DNA from: CALMEC01 sp963765105
Lineage (GTDB): Bacteria > Actinomycetota > Thermoleophilia > Miltoncostaeales > Miltoncostaeaceae
Length of the DNA: 64,000 nt
Assembly: GCA_963765105.1 (NCBI GenBank)
Contig: CAVXUW010000002.1
Location: 1,054,001 to 1,118,000, forward strand
Direction of reading: 5' to 3'
The notes below the pieces were generated by a model, which ran no database searches, had not been told where the DNA came from, and saw only the letters and a list, made by a program, of their open reading frames with translations. Of the stretch, positions 28,888 to 37,695 are shown in pieces (the first letter of the stretch is position 1; each line of letters begins with the position of its first letter). A program made the translations under genes and the position numbers.

Positions 28888-30164
28888 GCGCCCTTCAGCG
28901 CATTCAACTCGACGACCGCGCAATCGCTTCGGTTGCCCGGGAGCTGTCACCGCCGCCGCCCGATCCGGCCATCGCGTCACGGGTCGCGACGCTCCTGCAG
29001 TCGGTGCGGGATGGGGGAGACGACGCGATCATCGAGCTCGTACGCCAGTTTGACGCGCCGCAGTTCACGACAACACAACTGCGCATACCGGCCGAGCAGA
29101 TCGCGTCGGCAACCTCGGCTCTTCCCGTCGACCTTCGTGACGCCATCCTCTTTGCGGCGGAGCAAGTACGCGCGTTTGCGACGGCCACGCGGCCTGGGGA
29201 CCAGGCCGTCGACCTTCCCGTCGGTCAACGCGTGACCACGAGGTCGCTCGCCGTGAGCGCCGCCGGGGTCTACGTGCCCGGTGGTCGCGCGTCATACCCG
29301 TCGAGCCTCGTCATGGCCGTCGTGCCAGCACAGGTTGCCGGGGTGGAACGCATCGCGGTCTGTTCACCCCCCGGGGCGGACGGCCAGATTGCCCCGGTGA
29401 TCCTGGGTGCCGCAGGTCTCCTCGGTGTTGAGGAGGTCTACGCAATGGGCGGTCCCGCGGCGATTGCCGCACTGGCATATGGCACCGCCACCGTCGCCCC
29501 CGTCGATGTGATCGCCGGGCCGGGCAACGCGTGGGTGCAAGAGGCCAAGCGCCAGGTGTACGGCACCGTCGGGATCGACGGCATTGCCGGCCCCAGCGAG
29601 ATCGTCGTCATCGCCGACGACACGGCCGACGGTGCCGAGGTGGCGAGTGACCTTCTGGCGCAGGCCGAGCACGGACCAGACTCTCCCGCGATCGTCCTGA
29701 GCACCAGCGCGCGGCTCCTTGATTGGGTGGCCGACGAACTGGGGCAATTCCCGCTTGTGGGGGCGACAACGCTTATCGACGTCGATGATCTCGATACGGC
29801 CATGCGATTTGCCGAGACGTTCGCCCCCGAACACCTGCAGATCATGACCGCAGATGCACGTGAGCGGGCCGGCGCGGTGCGGTGCGCCGGGTGCGTCTTC
29901 GTCGGGCCGAACGGCGCGACGGCGTTCGGTGACTACGTCGCCGGCAGCAACCACATCCTTCCGACGGGTGGCGCAGCACGGTTCGCATCGGCAGTGTCTC
30001 CGGCCACCTTCATGCGGCGCCTGTGCGTCGTCGACATTCCCGATTCCGCCGTGCCCCGCCTTGCAGGGGCTCTCGCGGTGATCGCCAATGCAGAAGGATT
30101 CACCTACCACGGCCGCTCTGCCCAGATCCGAGCGGCCCGAGTTGAGAGGCAGGAGACACGATGA
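28884..30164 (+). CDS. hisD: Histidinol dehydrogenase
   Basis: Zinc enzyme that oxidises histidinol to histidine in two NAD-dependent steps. 426 residues. Seen: GVYVPGGRASYPSSLVMAVV, GPGNAWVQEAKRQVYG, IDGIAGPSEIVVIAD, the metal-ligand Gln-His region in LLAQAEHGPDSPAI, and the C-terminal SNHILPTGGAARF. Starts at the ATG overlapping hisG and overlaps hisB in turn. Confidence 0.96.
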   Translation: MSALQRIQLDDRAIASVARELSPPPPDPAIASRVATLLQSVRDGGDDAIIELVRQFDAPQFTTTQLRIPAEQIASATSALPVDLRDAILFAAEQVRAFATATRPGDQAVDLPVGQRVTTRSLAVSAAGVYVPGGRASYPSSLVMAVVPAQVAGVERIAVCSPPGADGQIAPVILGAAGLLGVEEVYAMGGPAAIAALAYGTATVAPVDVIAGPGNAWVQEAKRQVYGTVGIDGIAGPSEIVVIADDTADGAEVASDLLAQAEHGPDSPAIVLSTSARLLDWVADELGQFPLVGATTLIDVDDLDTAMRFAETFAPEHLQIMTADARERAGAVRCAGCVFVGPNGATAFGDYVAGSNHILPTGGAARFASAVSPATFMRRLCVVDIPDSAVPRLAGALAVIANAEGFTYHGRSAQIRAARVERQETR

Positions 30165-30748
30165 GCCGACGTGGAGAGACTCGTCGCACCACCGCGGAGA
30201 CTGACGTGCACGTCATCGTCGAACTCGACGGCTCTGGTGCGGTAACCGTCGCCACCGGCGTGGGCTTCTTCGATCACATGCTGACGCTGTTTGGACGTCA
30301 TGGGCTCTTCGACCTGGAGGTCGACACCAAAGGTGACCTCGTCACCGGCAGCCACCACACGGTTGAAGATACCGGCATCGTCATTGGTCAGGCACTCGAT
30401 CAGGCCTTGGGCGACCGGTCGGGGATCGAGCGGTACGGGTCGGCCCTGGTGCCGATGGATGAGTGTTTGGTTCAGGCGGCGATTGATATCTCGGGACGGC
30501 CGTTCGTGTCGTGCGATGTGCGCCTCCCCGCAACGGTCGTCGGTGGTTTCGAGACGGACCTGCTCGAGGAGTTCCTTCGCGGGCTCGCCAACCACGCCAA
30601 ACTCACCCTCCACGTGCGGCTTCTGCGTGGGGAGAACCCGCACCACGTCATCGAGGCATGCTTCAAGGCGGTTGCACGTGCGCTGCGTATTGCGGTCGCA
30701 CCGAACCCACGCGTCACCGGTGTTCCGTCAACAAAGGGCAGTCTGTAG
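30161..30748 (+). CDS. hisB: Imidazoleglycerol-phosphate dehydratase
   Basis: Manganese-dependent dehydratase of histidine synthesis. 195 residues, single-domain (no phosphatase fusion). Both internal repeats keep their metal-binding signatures: GVGFFDHMLTLFGRHG with SHHTVEDTGI, and LANHAKLTLHVRL with NPHHVIEACFKAVARAL. Overlaps hisD (ATGA). hisC and a histidinol-phosphate phosphatase are not in this operon. Confidence 0.96.
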   Translation: MSRRGETRRTTAETDVHVIVELDGSGAVTVATGVGFFDHMLTLFGRHGLFDLEVDTKGDLVTGSHHTVEDTGIVIGQALDQALGDRSGIERYGSALVPMDECLVQAAIDISGRPFVSCDVRLPATVVGGFETDLLEEFLRGLANHAKLTLHVRLLRGENPHHVIEACFKAVARALRIAVAPNPRVTGVPSTKGSL

Positions 30749-30750
30749 GC

Positions 30751-31374
30751 GTGCGCGTCACCGTCCTCGACTATGAGATGAGCAACCTCCGCAGTGCCGG
30801 TAAGGCCCTGGAGCGTCTCGGTGCGACCGTGACGATCGCCCGTACCCCGGCCGAGATGGGTGACTACGACGCCGTGGTTCTGCCCGGTGACGGGCACTTT
30901 GGTGAGGCCATGCGACGGCTCCGAGCAGCCGAACTCGATCGCGCCGTCATCGACGCGGCCGCGGCGGGAACGCCGATCCTTGGCATCTGCATCGGCCTGC
31001 AGGTCATGTTTGACGGAAGCGACGAGGCGCCCAACGTCGCGGGTCTGGGGCTCATCCCGGGCGCCGTGCGAGCGTTGCAGACCCCCGCCAAGGTGCCGCA
31101 CATCGGGTGGGCCGAGGTGTCCTGGGCCGGGACGTCGCCGATCGGTCCCGGCCGGGATGATGACTCGGCCTACTACTTCCTTCACAGCTACGTCTGCGAA
31201 CCCGCGGACCCGGCCGCCGTGTGGGCGCATGCGCACCATGGCGTCGATTTCTGCGCGGTGGCGGGCGTTGGCAATGTCTGTGGCTTTCAGTTCCACCCGG
31301 AGAAGTCGAGCCGCGACGGGTTGGCCCTGCTCGATCGCTGGATGGCCCACGCGGGTCTGGTGGTGGGCGCGTGA
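30751..31374 (+). CDS. hisH: Imidazole glycerol phosphate synthase, glutamine amidotransferase subunit
   Basis: Glutaminase that feeds ammonia to HisF. 207 residues: VLDYEMSNLRSAGKALERLG, the oxyanion region LPGDGHFGEAM, the nucleophile Cys in LGICIGLQVMFDGS, VPHIGWAEV, and the His-Glu pair in FQFHPEKSSRDGL. Start at the GTG two bases after the hisB stop; the longer frame overlaps hisB. Coupled to hisA by GTGA. Confidence 0.95.
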   Translation: MRVTVLDYEMSNLRSAGKALERLGATVTIARTPAEMGDYDAVVLPGDGHFGEAMRRLRAAELDRAVIDAAAAGTPILGICIGLQVMFDGSDEAPNVAGLGLIPGAVRALQTPAKVPHIGWAEVSWAGTSPIGPGRDDDSAYYFLHSYVCEPADPAAVWAHAHHGVDFCAVAGVGNVCGFQFHPEKSSRDGLALLDRWMAHAGLVVGA

Positions 31375-32111
31375 TCACCCTCTTTCCGGCCATCGACCTG
31401 CAAGACGGGCGCGCGGTCCGCCTGGTCCAGGGCGATTTCGCGGCGTCGACGACGTTCAATGACGACCCCGTGGCCCAAGCGCTGAGTTTTGGCGAGCAGG
31501 GTGCGGTGGCGCTTCACGTCGTGGACCTTGACGGTGCCAAGCAGGGGATTCCCGTCCACGCCCCCATGGTTGCCGAGATCGCGAGTCGTTTCCCGGGCGA
31601 CGTTCAGCTGGGTGGTGGCCTGCGCACGCGCGCAGCGATCGAAACGGCTCTGGCGACCGGTGTGCGCCGCCTGGTACTCGGCACTGTTGCGCTTGAGGAC
31701 CCCGAGTTGCTCGAGTGGGCGGTGGCGAGGCTGGAAGACAGGCTTGCCGTCGCCGTCGATGCTCGTGACGGGAAGGTTGCGACCCACGGCTGGACGCAGG
31801 TCAGTGACCGGGACGCCACCGACGTGGCGGCCGAGCTCGTCGGCACCGGGGTGCGCCGCTTGATCTACACCGACATCGGGCGCGACGGTATGCTCGCCGG
31901 CCCCAACCTCAAGGCCTTGAAGCGGGTCGCCGAAGCGGCTCCACCGCTTCGCATCATTGCCTCCGGGGGCATCGCCACCGTTGACGATCTCACGGCTCTT
32001 CGGAAACTCAACGTGCCGAACCTTGCGGGGGTTATCGTCGGTCGCGCTCTGTACGACGGCCGCTTCACGGTCGCCGCGGCGCTCACGGCGCTGGGAGGAG
32101 ACGCCGCGTGA
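31371..32111 (+). CDS. hisA: ProFAR isomerase
   Basis: Amadori isomerisation of the five-membered sugar intermediate. 246-residue TIM barrel: FPAIDLQDGRAVRLVQGDF (catalytic Asp), VVDLDGAKQG, VQLGGGLRT, and YTDIGRDGMLAGPN (second catalytic Asp), with ASGGIATVDDL near the end. In Actinobacteria such enzymes can be PriA types that also serve tryptophan synthesis; I cannot tell here. The GTG start overlaps hisH. Confidence 0.93.
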   Translation: MITLFPAIDLQDGRAVRLVQGDFAASTTFNDDPVAQALSFGEQGAVALHVVDLDGAKQGIPVHAPMVAEIASRFPGDVQLGGGLRTRAAIETALATGVRRLVLGTVALEDPELLEWAVARLEDRLAVAVDARDGKVATHGWTQVSDRDATDVAAELVGTGVRRLIYTDIGRDGMLAGPNLKALKRVAEAAPPLRIIASGGIATVDDLTALRKLNVPNLAGVIVGRALYDGRFTVAAALTALGGDAA

Positions 32112-32908
32112 TTCGCGTCGTTCCGTGCCTTGACGTCAAAGGGGGCCGGGTAGTGAAGGGAGTGAACTTCGTCGGTCTGCGCGACGCGGGCGACCCGGTC
32201 GAGCTTGCGGCGCGCTACGACCAGGAGGGCGCCGACGAGCTGGTGTTCCTCGACATCACCGCGAGCCACGAACAGCGCCGCACCATCGTCGACTTGGCGT
32301 ATCGGACGGCCGAGCAGGTGTTTATCCCGTTCACCATCGGCGGTGGACTACGTTCCGTCGATGATGTGCGCGAGGTGCTGGCCGCCGGGGCCGACAAGGT
32401 CTCGATCAACTCTGCTGCGATCCACGAGCCCCACCTGATCGATGAGTGCGCGGGCCGCTTCGGTTCCCAGTGCATCGTCGTCGCCATTGACGCCAAACGC
32501 CGTGACGACGGCTCCGGCTGGGAGGTCTATCTCAACGGTGGGCGGGTCCCCACCGGCCGCGAGGCGGTCGCCTGGGCTAAAGAAGTGGCCGACCGCGGGG
32601 CCGGGGAGCTGCTCGTCACCAGCATGGATCGCGACGGCACGAAGGACGGATTCGATACCGATCTGCTCTCCGCGATCAGCGCCGAGGTGCGCGTCCCGAT
32701 CATCGCCTCGGGCGGCGCCGGCACCCTCGAACATTTCGCAGAAGCCGTCACCAAGGGCCACGCCGACGCCGTGCTCGCCGCCTCAGTCTTCCACGACGGC
32801 GTCTACTCGATCGCCCAGGTCAAGGACGCGATGGCCGCCGTCGGTGTGCCGGTGCGACGGGTTCACGCCGAGATTTCCGGTACCGCGGACGAGCGGACGC
32901 GGCCCTAG
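32108..32908 (+). CDS. hisF: Imidazole glycerol phosphate synthase, cyclase subunit
   Basis: Makes imidazole glycerol phosphate and AICAR from PRFAR with ammonia from HisH. 266-residue barrel: VPCLDVKGGRVVKGVNF, ADELVFLDITASHE, the phosphate loop IGGGLRSVDD, VAIDAKRRD, LVTSMDRDGTKDGFD and IASGGAGTLEHF. Catalytic Asp residues in CLDVK and SMDRDG are present. Its TAG shares CTAG with the stop of the convergent gene. hisI and hisE do not follow. Confidence 0.96.
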   Translation: MIRVVPCLDVKGGRVVKGVNFVGLRDAGDPVELAARYDQEGADELVFLDITASHEQRRTIVDLAYRTAEQVFIPFTIGGGLRSVDDVREVLAAGADKVSINSAAIHEPHLIDECAGRFGSQCIVVAIDAKRRDDGSGWEVYLNGGRVPTGREAVAWAKEVADRGAGELLVTSMDRDGTKDGFDTDLLSAISAEVRVPIIASGGAGTLEHFAEAVTKGHADAVLAASVFHDGVYSIAQVKDAMAAVGVPVRRVHAEISGTADERTRP

Positions 32909-34179
32909 CGGCGGGTGACGAGCACGCGTTTCCCTGCCGCGTTTCCGGCGGTGTCAGTGAGGGTGAGGGCGACGCGGAAGGTGCCCCGCGTCAGCGTGCC
33001 CGCGGAGAGTTGGCGGCGGCCGGCACGAACGGCCTTGGTGATCGTGCGGACGGGGCGGTAGCGACGTCCCACGCGGCGTTCGACGGTGATCGTTGCCGTG
33101 GCGGCTTCGTTGCTCCGAAAGGCCACAAATAGCCGACTACCGCGCAGCGCCGGCCTGACGAGGGTGGGCATCGGGGCGACCCAATCCTCGAGGTTCGCGC
33201 TGGTCCAGCTCGGGCTGCGCTGCCCGCTGGCGGCGGTTGTCAATCGGGTGGCGGAGGCCGGGAAGGTGCAGCCACTACACGTGGGCGGGATGCTCCACAG
33301 TGCTTTTTCCCGCTCGAACACGATCCGGCCGTCGCCGGCGACCGTCAGTGAGGAGATCTTTCCCTTTTCGTCGGTCATCAGCTGAGTGGCGGCCGGGGGC
33401 GTGGAGGTCGTGTCGATGCGCCAGATGCCCGGGTTGTCACCATCGGCGACGACCGCAAGGGTCTTCCCGTCGGGTGACCAGGCGAGGTCATCCGCAAACT
33501 GGTCGTCCTCGAGGAGCTTCTGCAGCCCCACGCCGCCGGGACGAGCGACGTACACGGCGGGCTTCTCACCCGAGGCGCACCGCCCGATCCAGGCGATGCG
33601 GTCGTCGACGGGATGCGGCGCGGGCTCGAGATTGTCGAGGAAGTTGTCGTTGCACGGCATGCTGAGACCCGCTGACGTCGTCGGTGCCGTGAGGGCGTAC
33701 ATGCTGTGGGTCGATGCGACCGACCCGAACGAGGGGTTCACGACCCCCCACCTGTCGGAGACAATAGACCCGGTGTTCGCGATGCCCCCGGGAAGCTCGA
33801 CGACGAAACCCCGCGTGTCGGACGAAAGGGGAGGTCCCGTGTACGTGACCGTCTTCTTCGCCGACCAGAGGTACACCGCGAAGCAGTTCACGTTGCACCC
33901 TGCGACGGCGAAGTTTGCCGGGAAGCTGACTTGGCCTCCGAGCACGAGCGCACGCCGCGTGGGGTGGGCAATCACATCCGAGAGGACCGGTGCCGAATAT
34001 GCCGACCGTGGCACGAGCAGGCGCTGCTTGGAGCCGTCGTCCTCCATGATCCACACCCCCGTTTCGCCGTCCGAATAGACGATGCTGCCCGCGCCACGCG
34101 ACGGGGCCATGAGCAGTGCGGCGAAGATCGCCCCCGCCGCGACGGCCCATCTGCGTCTCTGGCCAACGATCGCTGTCAT
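32905..34179 (-). CDS. Secreted beta-propeller (TolB/WD40-like) protein
   Basis: 424 residues. A signal peptide follows MTAIVGQRRR (hydrophobic 11-30). Repeated blades resemble TolB/PD40 repeats, for example GVWIMEDDGSKQRLLV, DLAWSPDGKTLAVVADGDNPGIWRID and GRIVFEREKALWSI. The C-terminal 100 residues form a beta domain rich in Arg/Thr (VERRVGRRYRPVRTITKAV). Probably extracellular or cell-wall bound; role unknown. I prefer the ATG at 34179 (AGAGG upstream) over the TTG at 34206. The stop overlaps hisF's. Confidence 0.8.
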   Translation of the reverse strand: MTAIVGQRRRWAVAAGAIFAALLMAPSRGAGSIVYSDGETGVWIMEDDGSKQRLLVPRSAYSAPVLSDVIAHPTRRALVLGGQVSFPANFAVAGCNVNCFAVYLWSAKKTVTYTGPPLSSDTRGFVVELPGGIANTGSIVSDRWGVVNPSFGSVASTHSMYALTAPTTSAGLSMPCNDNFLDNLEPAPHPVDDRIAWIGRCASGEKPAVYVARPGGVGLQKLLEDDQFADDLAWSPDGKTLAVVADGDNPGIWRIDTTSTPPAATQLMTDEKGKISSLTVAGDGRIVFEREKALWSIPPTCSGCTFPASATRLTTAASGQRSPSWTSANLEDWVAPMPTLVRPALRGSRLFVAFRSNEAATATITVERRVGRRYRPVRTITKAVRAGRRQLSAGTLTRGTFRVALTLTDTAGNAAGKRVLVTRR

Positions 34180-34389
34180 CGGTGTCCTCTCGAAAGGGTT
34201 ATGCAAACTGCGGTCGACGGTACTGGTCCTGCGCCGCCCTGGTCAACGGCCATCGGCGCAGGCATTGGGGCATTGTCGGGTTGCCCATTCGGGAAGCCAC
34301 CCCGACGACGATCCGCCACCCAGGTCGTCGCGGCACCTGCCTGCATCGGCGGCCGCGAGCGCCGTCGCGCCCCCACCGGCATGACGCGG

Positions 34390-34395
34390 TAGAGT
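34390..34395 (+). promoter_or_regulatory. Leaderless -10 box before the RidA gene
   Basis: TAGAGT ends seven bases before the ATG at 34403, and there is no ribosome-binding site. The rest of the 200-bp gap (34180-34402) shows no gene or tRNA. Confidence 0.5.
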
Positions 34396-34402
34396 CGGTT
34401 GC

Positions 34403-34798
34403 ATGAGAGTAATTCGCACCGAAACCGCCCCCGCGCCCGTTCAGGGAGCCCCGTACAGTCAGGCGATCGCGGCGTCGCCTGGGGAGCTGGTCTGGGTCTC
34501 CGGACAGACGCCCATCGACCCCGCCACGAACGCGCTCGTCGAGGGCGACGTTTCGGTCCAGACGGCGCAGGTTCTCGACAACATACGGGCCATCCTTGCG
34601 GCGGCCGGCGCCGGCCTCGAGCACGTCGTCAAGACCACCGTCTTCCTGACCGACATGGCCGATTTCGCGGCGATGAACACGGTCTATGCGGAGGCGTTCG
34701 GCGGCCACGCGCCGGCTCGAGCCACCGTGGGAGTGGCGGCGTTGCCCCTGGGCGCGCAGGTTGAGATCGAAGCCGTCGCCGTCGTTTTGGCCGGTTAG
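34403..34798 (+). CDS. RidA-family reactive imine/enamine deaminase
   Basis: 131 residues. Family features: AAPAPVQGAPYSQAI analogue at the N-terminus (TAPAPVQGAPYSQAI), VWVSGQTPIDP, QVLDNIRAILAAAGAGLEHVVKTTVFL, and the substrate-binding Arg in APARATVGVAALPLGAQVEIE. Hydrolyses reactive enamines made by PLP enzymes, protecting them. Trimer in relatives. Followed at once by a convergent small gene. Confidence 0.92.
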   Translation: MRVIRTETAPAPVQGAPYSQAIAASPGELVWVSGQTPIDPATNALVEGDVSVQTAQVLDNIRAILAAAGAGLEHVVKTTVFLTDMADFAAMNTVYAEAFGGHAPARATVGVAALPLGAQVEIEAVAVVLAG

Positions 34799-34805
34799 GT
34801 AACGG

Positions 34806-35060
34806 CTACTCCGCCCACATGCGACGCTCGATCAAACTGTCCAGCGCGATGCGGTCCCGATAGTCGGGGGATTCGGTGATGGGCCTGCCCGCATTCTCCG
34901 GCGCCTCGACCCAGGCGCGAAAACGCGCTTCGCAGGCGGCGAACTCCTCCTGGAGCTGGGTCAGCGAGAGCCCCTCGAACCGGGCAAAGAGCTCCAGAAG
35001 CTCGGGGATGGCGATGGGCGCGGCTTCACGCAGCTTGTGGGAGAGCGGGTCATAGGTCAT
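34806..35060 (-). CDS. Small conserved-looking helical protein
   Basis: 84 residues from the ATG at 35060 (one nine bases earlier is possible). Composition and spacing look like real coding: IPELLELFARFEGLSLTQLQEEF, RFRAWVEAPEN, then DYRDRIALDSLIERRMW. Entirely helical, acidic, no membrane segment. No family recognised. Head-to-head with and slightly overlapping the nucleotidyltransferase start. Confidence 0.55.
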   Translation of the reverse strand: MTYDPLSHKLREAAPIAIPELLELFARFEGLSLTQLQEEFAACEARFRAWVEAPENAGRPITESPDYRDRIALDSLIERRMWAE

Positions 35061-36257
35061 TGCGATCATTCTGAGCGGATTGCGGCAGCCGTTCAAGCAC
35101 ACCCGCTGCTTCGGCGTGCGGCCGAGCGAGCCACCGACCCGGTGAGCCTTGTTGGTGGGGTCGTCCGAGACGCGCTGCTCGACACCGCACCCGGACCGGA
35201 CGTCGACCTCGTGGTCGAGGGCGACGCGATCGCCTTTGCCCGCCGCCTGGGCCGGGCGCTGAGCGCCCGTGTCGTGGCTCACGAACGATTCGGTTCGGCC
35301 GAGGTCTATCAACCGCATGGCCCGGCTGTCGATGTCACGATGGCTCGGTTGGAGACCTACTCGAGTCCCGGCGCGCTTCCTGATGTTCGGCCCGGGACGC
35401 TCGTCGACGATCTCTCACGACGGGATTTTTCGGTCAACGCCATCGCGTACCGTCTTTCGGGCGACAACGCCGGGGCGATCGTCGATCCGTGCGGTGGCTG
35501 CGCCGACCTCGACGCGGGCGTGCTGAGGGTGCTGCATCCCGAGAGCTTCGTTGACGATCCCAGCCGTTTGGTGCGCTTGGCGCGATATGCCGCGCGCCTG
35601 GCGTTTATCATCCAGCCCGAAACGACGGCGGCTGCTCATCGGGTGGCCCCGGACCTCGATCCCGCGATTCCCCGGGTGGGGGAGGAGTTGCGCCGCCTGC
35701 TCCACGAGTCCACGGTTGTCCCGGCCCTGCAACTGCTCCGTGCGCTTGGCGTTGCCTGGATCAGGCCGTGTGTCAACGCCGGTGCAACGACCTTCGACGC
35801 GGTCGACCAGGCGCTTGCGACTCCAGGGGCGCCTTCGGTGGAGCGCTGGGCGATTCGTCTGGGCCTCGTGTGCGATCCCGATCGCCTCGACACTGTCGCC
35901 GTCGATGGGTGGGCACGCGGCGTCGCCCAGGAGGTCAACGACGCCGATACCCTCGTCGAGGCCCTGGAGAACGCGACGGGGCGGTCGGAGATCGACACGC
36001 TGCTGCGCCGCGCACGGCCCGCGACGGCCGTTGTTGCCCATGCCCTGGGGGCGCACATGATTCGCGACTGGTGGGCCACCGATCGTGACCTGCGGCTGGC
36101 CATCGGCGGTGGCGACCTGGTGGCGTCCGGCGTCGTCCCCGGACCCCGGCTCGGTCGGGCTTTGATGGCGACGCGGCGAGCCGTTCTCGATGGTGCCCTT
36201 GGGTCCTCACGCGAGGAGCAACTCGCCTTTGCACTGGCCGAGGTGACACGCCCATGA
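35037..36257 (+). CDS. CCA tRNA nucleotidyltransferase / poly(A) polymerase family protein
   Basis: Class II nucleotidyltransferase head: LVGGVVRDALLD, catalytic DVDLVVEGD, RFGSAEVY, the strand TLVDDLSRRDFSVNAIAY and the RNA-binding helix segment DPSRLVRLARYAARLAF. 406 residues. It could be the CCA-adding enzyme, or one of the related short proteins with poly(A) or A-adding activity. The start is uncertain: GTG 35037 overlaps the divergent gene by 24 bases, while GTG 35142 lies directly at the VGG motif; residues upstream of it look coding. Overlaps pgeF by ATGA. Confidence 0.8.
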   Translation: MGERVIGHCDHSERIAAAVQAHPLLRRAAERATDPVSLVGGVVRDALLDTAPGPDVDLVVEGDAIAFARRLGRALSARVVAHERFGSAEVYQPHGPAVDVTMARLETYSSPGALPDVRPGTLVDDLSRRDFSVNAIAYRLSGDNAGAIVDPCGGCADLDAGVLRVLHPESFVDDPSRLVRLARYAARLAFIIQPETTAAAHRVAPDLDPAIPRVGEELRRLLHESTVVPALQLLRALGVAWIRPCVNAGATTFDAVDQALATPGAPSVERWAIRLGLVCDPDRLDTVAVDGWARGVAQEVNDADTLVEALENATGRSEIDTLLRRARPATAVVAHALGAHMIRDWWATDRDLRLAIGGGDLVASGVVPGPRLGRALMATRRAVLDGALGSSREEQLAFALAEVTRP

Positions 36258-37003
36258 GCGCGGTCGAGCTCATCCCGGTCGCCACCGTGCCCGGCGTCCG
36301 CGCGCACTTCACGACCCGCCTCGGTGGTGTGAGCACCGACGGCTGGGCCAGTCTCAACCTTGGCATGACGAGTGGTGACGACCCCGACCGTGTACTGCGT
36401 AACCGTGCCCTCTTGTGCGACGCCCTTGGCGACGACCGTATCGTCGCCAACCACCAGGTCCACGGATCTGACGTGCGCCGCGTCGACGCGGCCGACATGG
36501 CACCGGCCTTCGCGACGGGGGAGACCACCTGGCCGGATGCGGACGGACTTGTCAGCGACGCGACCGGGATCGGGCTCCTGGTGATGGGCGCAGACTGTTT
36601 GCCCGTCCTGGCATGGCGTGTGGATACGGGGCGCATCGGCGCGGCGCATGTGGGGTGGCGTGGCCTGGTTGCGGGGATTCTGGGCAACCTCGTCGCCGGC
36701 CTCGGGAGTGCGGACGCCGTTGCGGTCGCGATCGGCCCGGGGATCGGCCCGTGCTGCTATCCGGTGAGCGATGAGGTCCGTCAGAGCTTCCGTGCCCGCT
36801 TCGGCCAGGAGACGGTCGTCGGGGAAGCAGTGGACCTCGTACACGCCGCACAGGTCGATCTCACGGCTCTCGGCGTCACTAACGAGGCAATTGCACGCTA
36901 CGGCGGCTGCACGTCCTGCGATGCGAGACGCTTCTTCAGCTATCGACGCGACGGCGCCCGGACCGGGCGCCACGCCGGGGTCATCCAGCGGGTCGCCCCA
37001 TGA
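36254..37003 (+). CDS. pgeF: Peptidoglycan editing factor / multicopper-like polyphenol oxidase family
   Basis: 249 residues of the YfiH/PgeF family: ARFTTRLGG-like N-terminus (RAHFTTRLGGVS), NHQVHGSDV, DADGLVSDATGIGLLVMGADCLPVLAW, AAHVGWRGLVAGI, and IGPCCYPV. The Cys/His set (ADCLP, AHVGW) is the metal or catalytic site of the family. It removes wrongly added amino acids from peptidoglycan precursors in E. coli. Typical place between ftsZ-type genes and yggS; ftsZ itself is not here. Confidence 0.9.
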   Translation: MSAVELIPVATVPGVRAHFTTRLGGVSTDGWASLNLGMTSGDDPDRVLRNRALLCDALGDDRIVANHQVHGSDVRRVDAADMAPAFATGETTWPDADGLVSDATGIGLLVMGADCLPVLAWRVDTGRIGAAHVGWRGLVAGILGNLVAGLGSADAVAVAIGPGIGPCCYPVSDEVRQSFRARFGQETVVGEAVDLVHAAQVDLTALGVTNEAIARYGGCTSCDARRFFSYRRDGARTGRHAGVIQRVAP

Positions 37004-37695
37004 TCGACCCCGTGCGTCTGCGCGACGCCCTTGTGGAGGTACGCGGACTCATCGACGCCGCGTCGCGACGCGCGGGCCGCCCCGACGGCAGCGTCGCGAT
37101 CGTCGTTGCGGGGAAGTACGTCCCTGCGAACGATGCGCCCGCTCTTGTCGCTGCGGGTGTTTCGATCGTTGGTGAGAACCGCTTGCAGGATCTCGTCGCC
37201 AAAAGGGAGGTTGTCGGTGACGGGCTGACCTTCGACTTCATCGGGCATCTGCAACGGCGCAAAGTCCGCACGGTGCTGCCCATCGTGCGCATGATCCACG
37301 CGGTCGATTCCGTGGAGCTTGCCGCGGAAATCCAGCAGCGCGCCACCGGCCCGGTGCGGGTTCTGGCGGAGGTCAACATCGGGGGGGAGCCGACCAAGCG
37401 TGGTATTGTCCCCGACCAAATCGACGCGTTTGTCGAGACGGTCAGCGAATTCTCGTCGGTCGTTCTCGTCGGTCTCATGGCATTGCCCCCCTCGGCGTCC
37501 GATCCCGAACACAGCCGCCCACACTTCGCAAAGCTCCGTGACCTCAACGAAAGGCTGTCATCACGTTGGTCAGGACGTCACAATTTCCATGAGCTTTCGA
37601 TGGGTACGAGCCAGGATTTCGTCGTCGCAGCAGAGGAGGGCGCAACCATGGTGCGAATTGGACACGCGGTGATCGACCGGAGCACGGTGAACTAA
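37000..37695 (+). CDS. PLP homeostasis protein (YggS/PLPBP family)
   Basis: 231 residues of an alanine-racemase-like barrel without a catalytic second domain. PLP-lysine in VAGKYVP, IVGENRLQDLVAKRE, FIGHLQRRKV, IHAVDSVELAAEI, VNIGGEPTKRG and the phosphate loop LSMGTSQDFVVAAEEGATMVRIG. Controls free PLP levels. Overlaps pgeF (ATGA); sepF starts right at its stop. Confidence 0.93.
   Translation: MIDPVRLRDALVEVRGLIDAASRRAGRPDGSVAIVVAGKYVPANDAPALVAAGVSIVGENRLQDLVAKREVVGDGLTFDFIGHLQRRKVRTVLPIVRMIHAVDSVELAAEIQQRATGPVRVLAEVNIGGEPTKRGIVPDQIDAFVETVSEFSSVVLVGLMALPPSASDPEHSRPHFAKLRDLNERLSSRWSGRHNFHELSMGTSQDFVVAAEEGATMVRIGHAVIDRSTVN

Noticed and set aside
35636..36973. Minus-strand frame of 445 codons over the nucleotidyltransferase and pgeF genes
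   Set aside because: Shadow of two coupled plus-strand genes with intact motifs.
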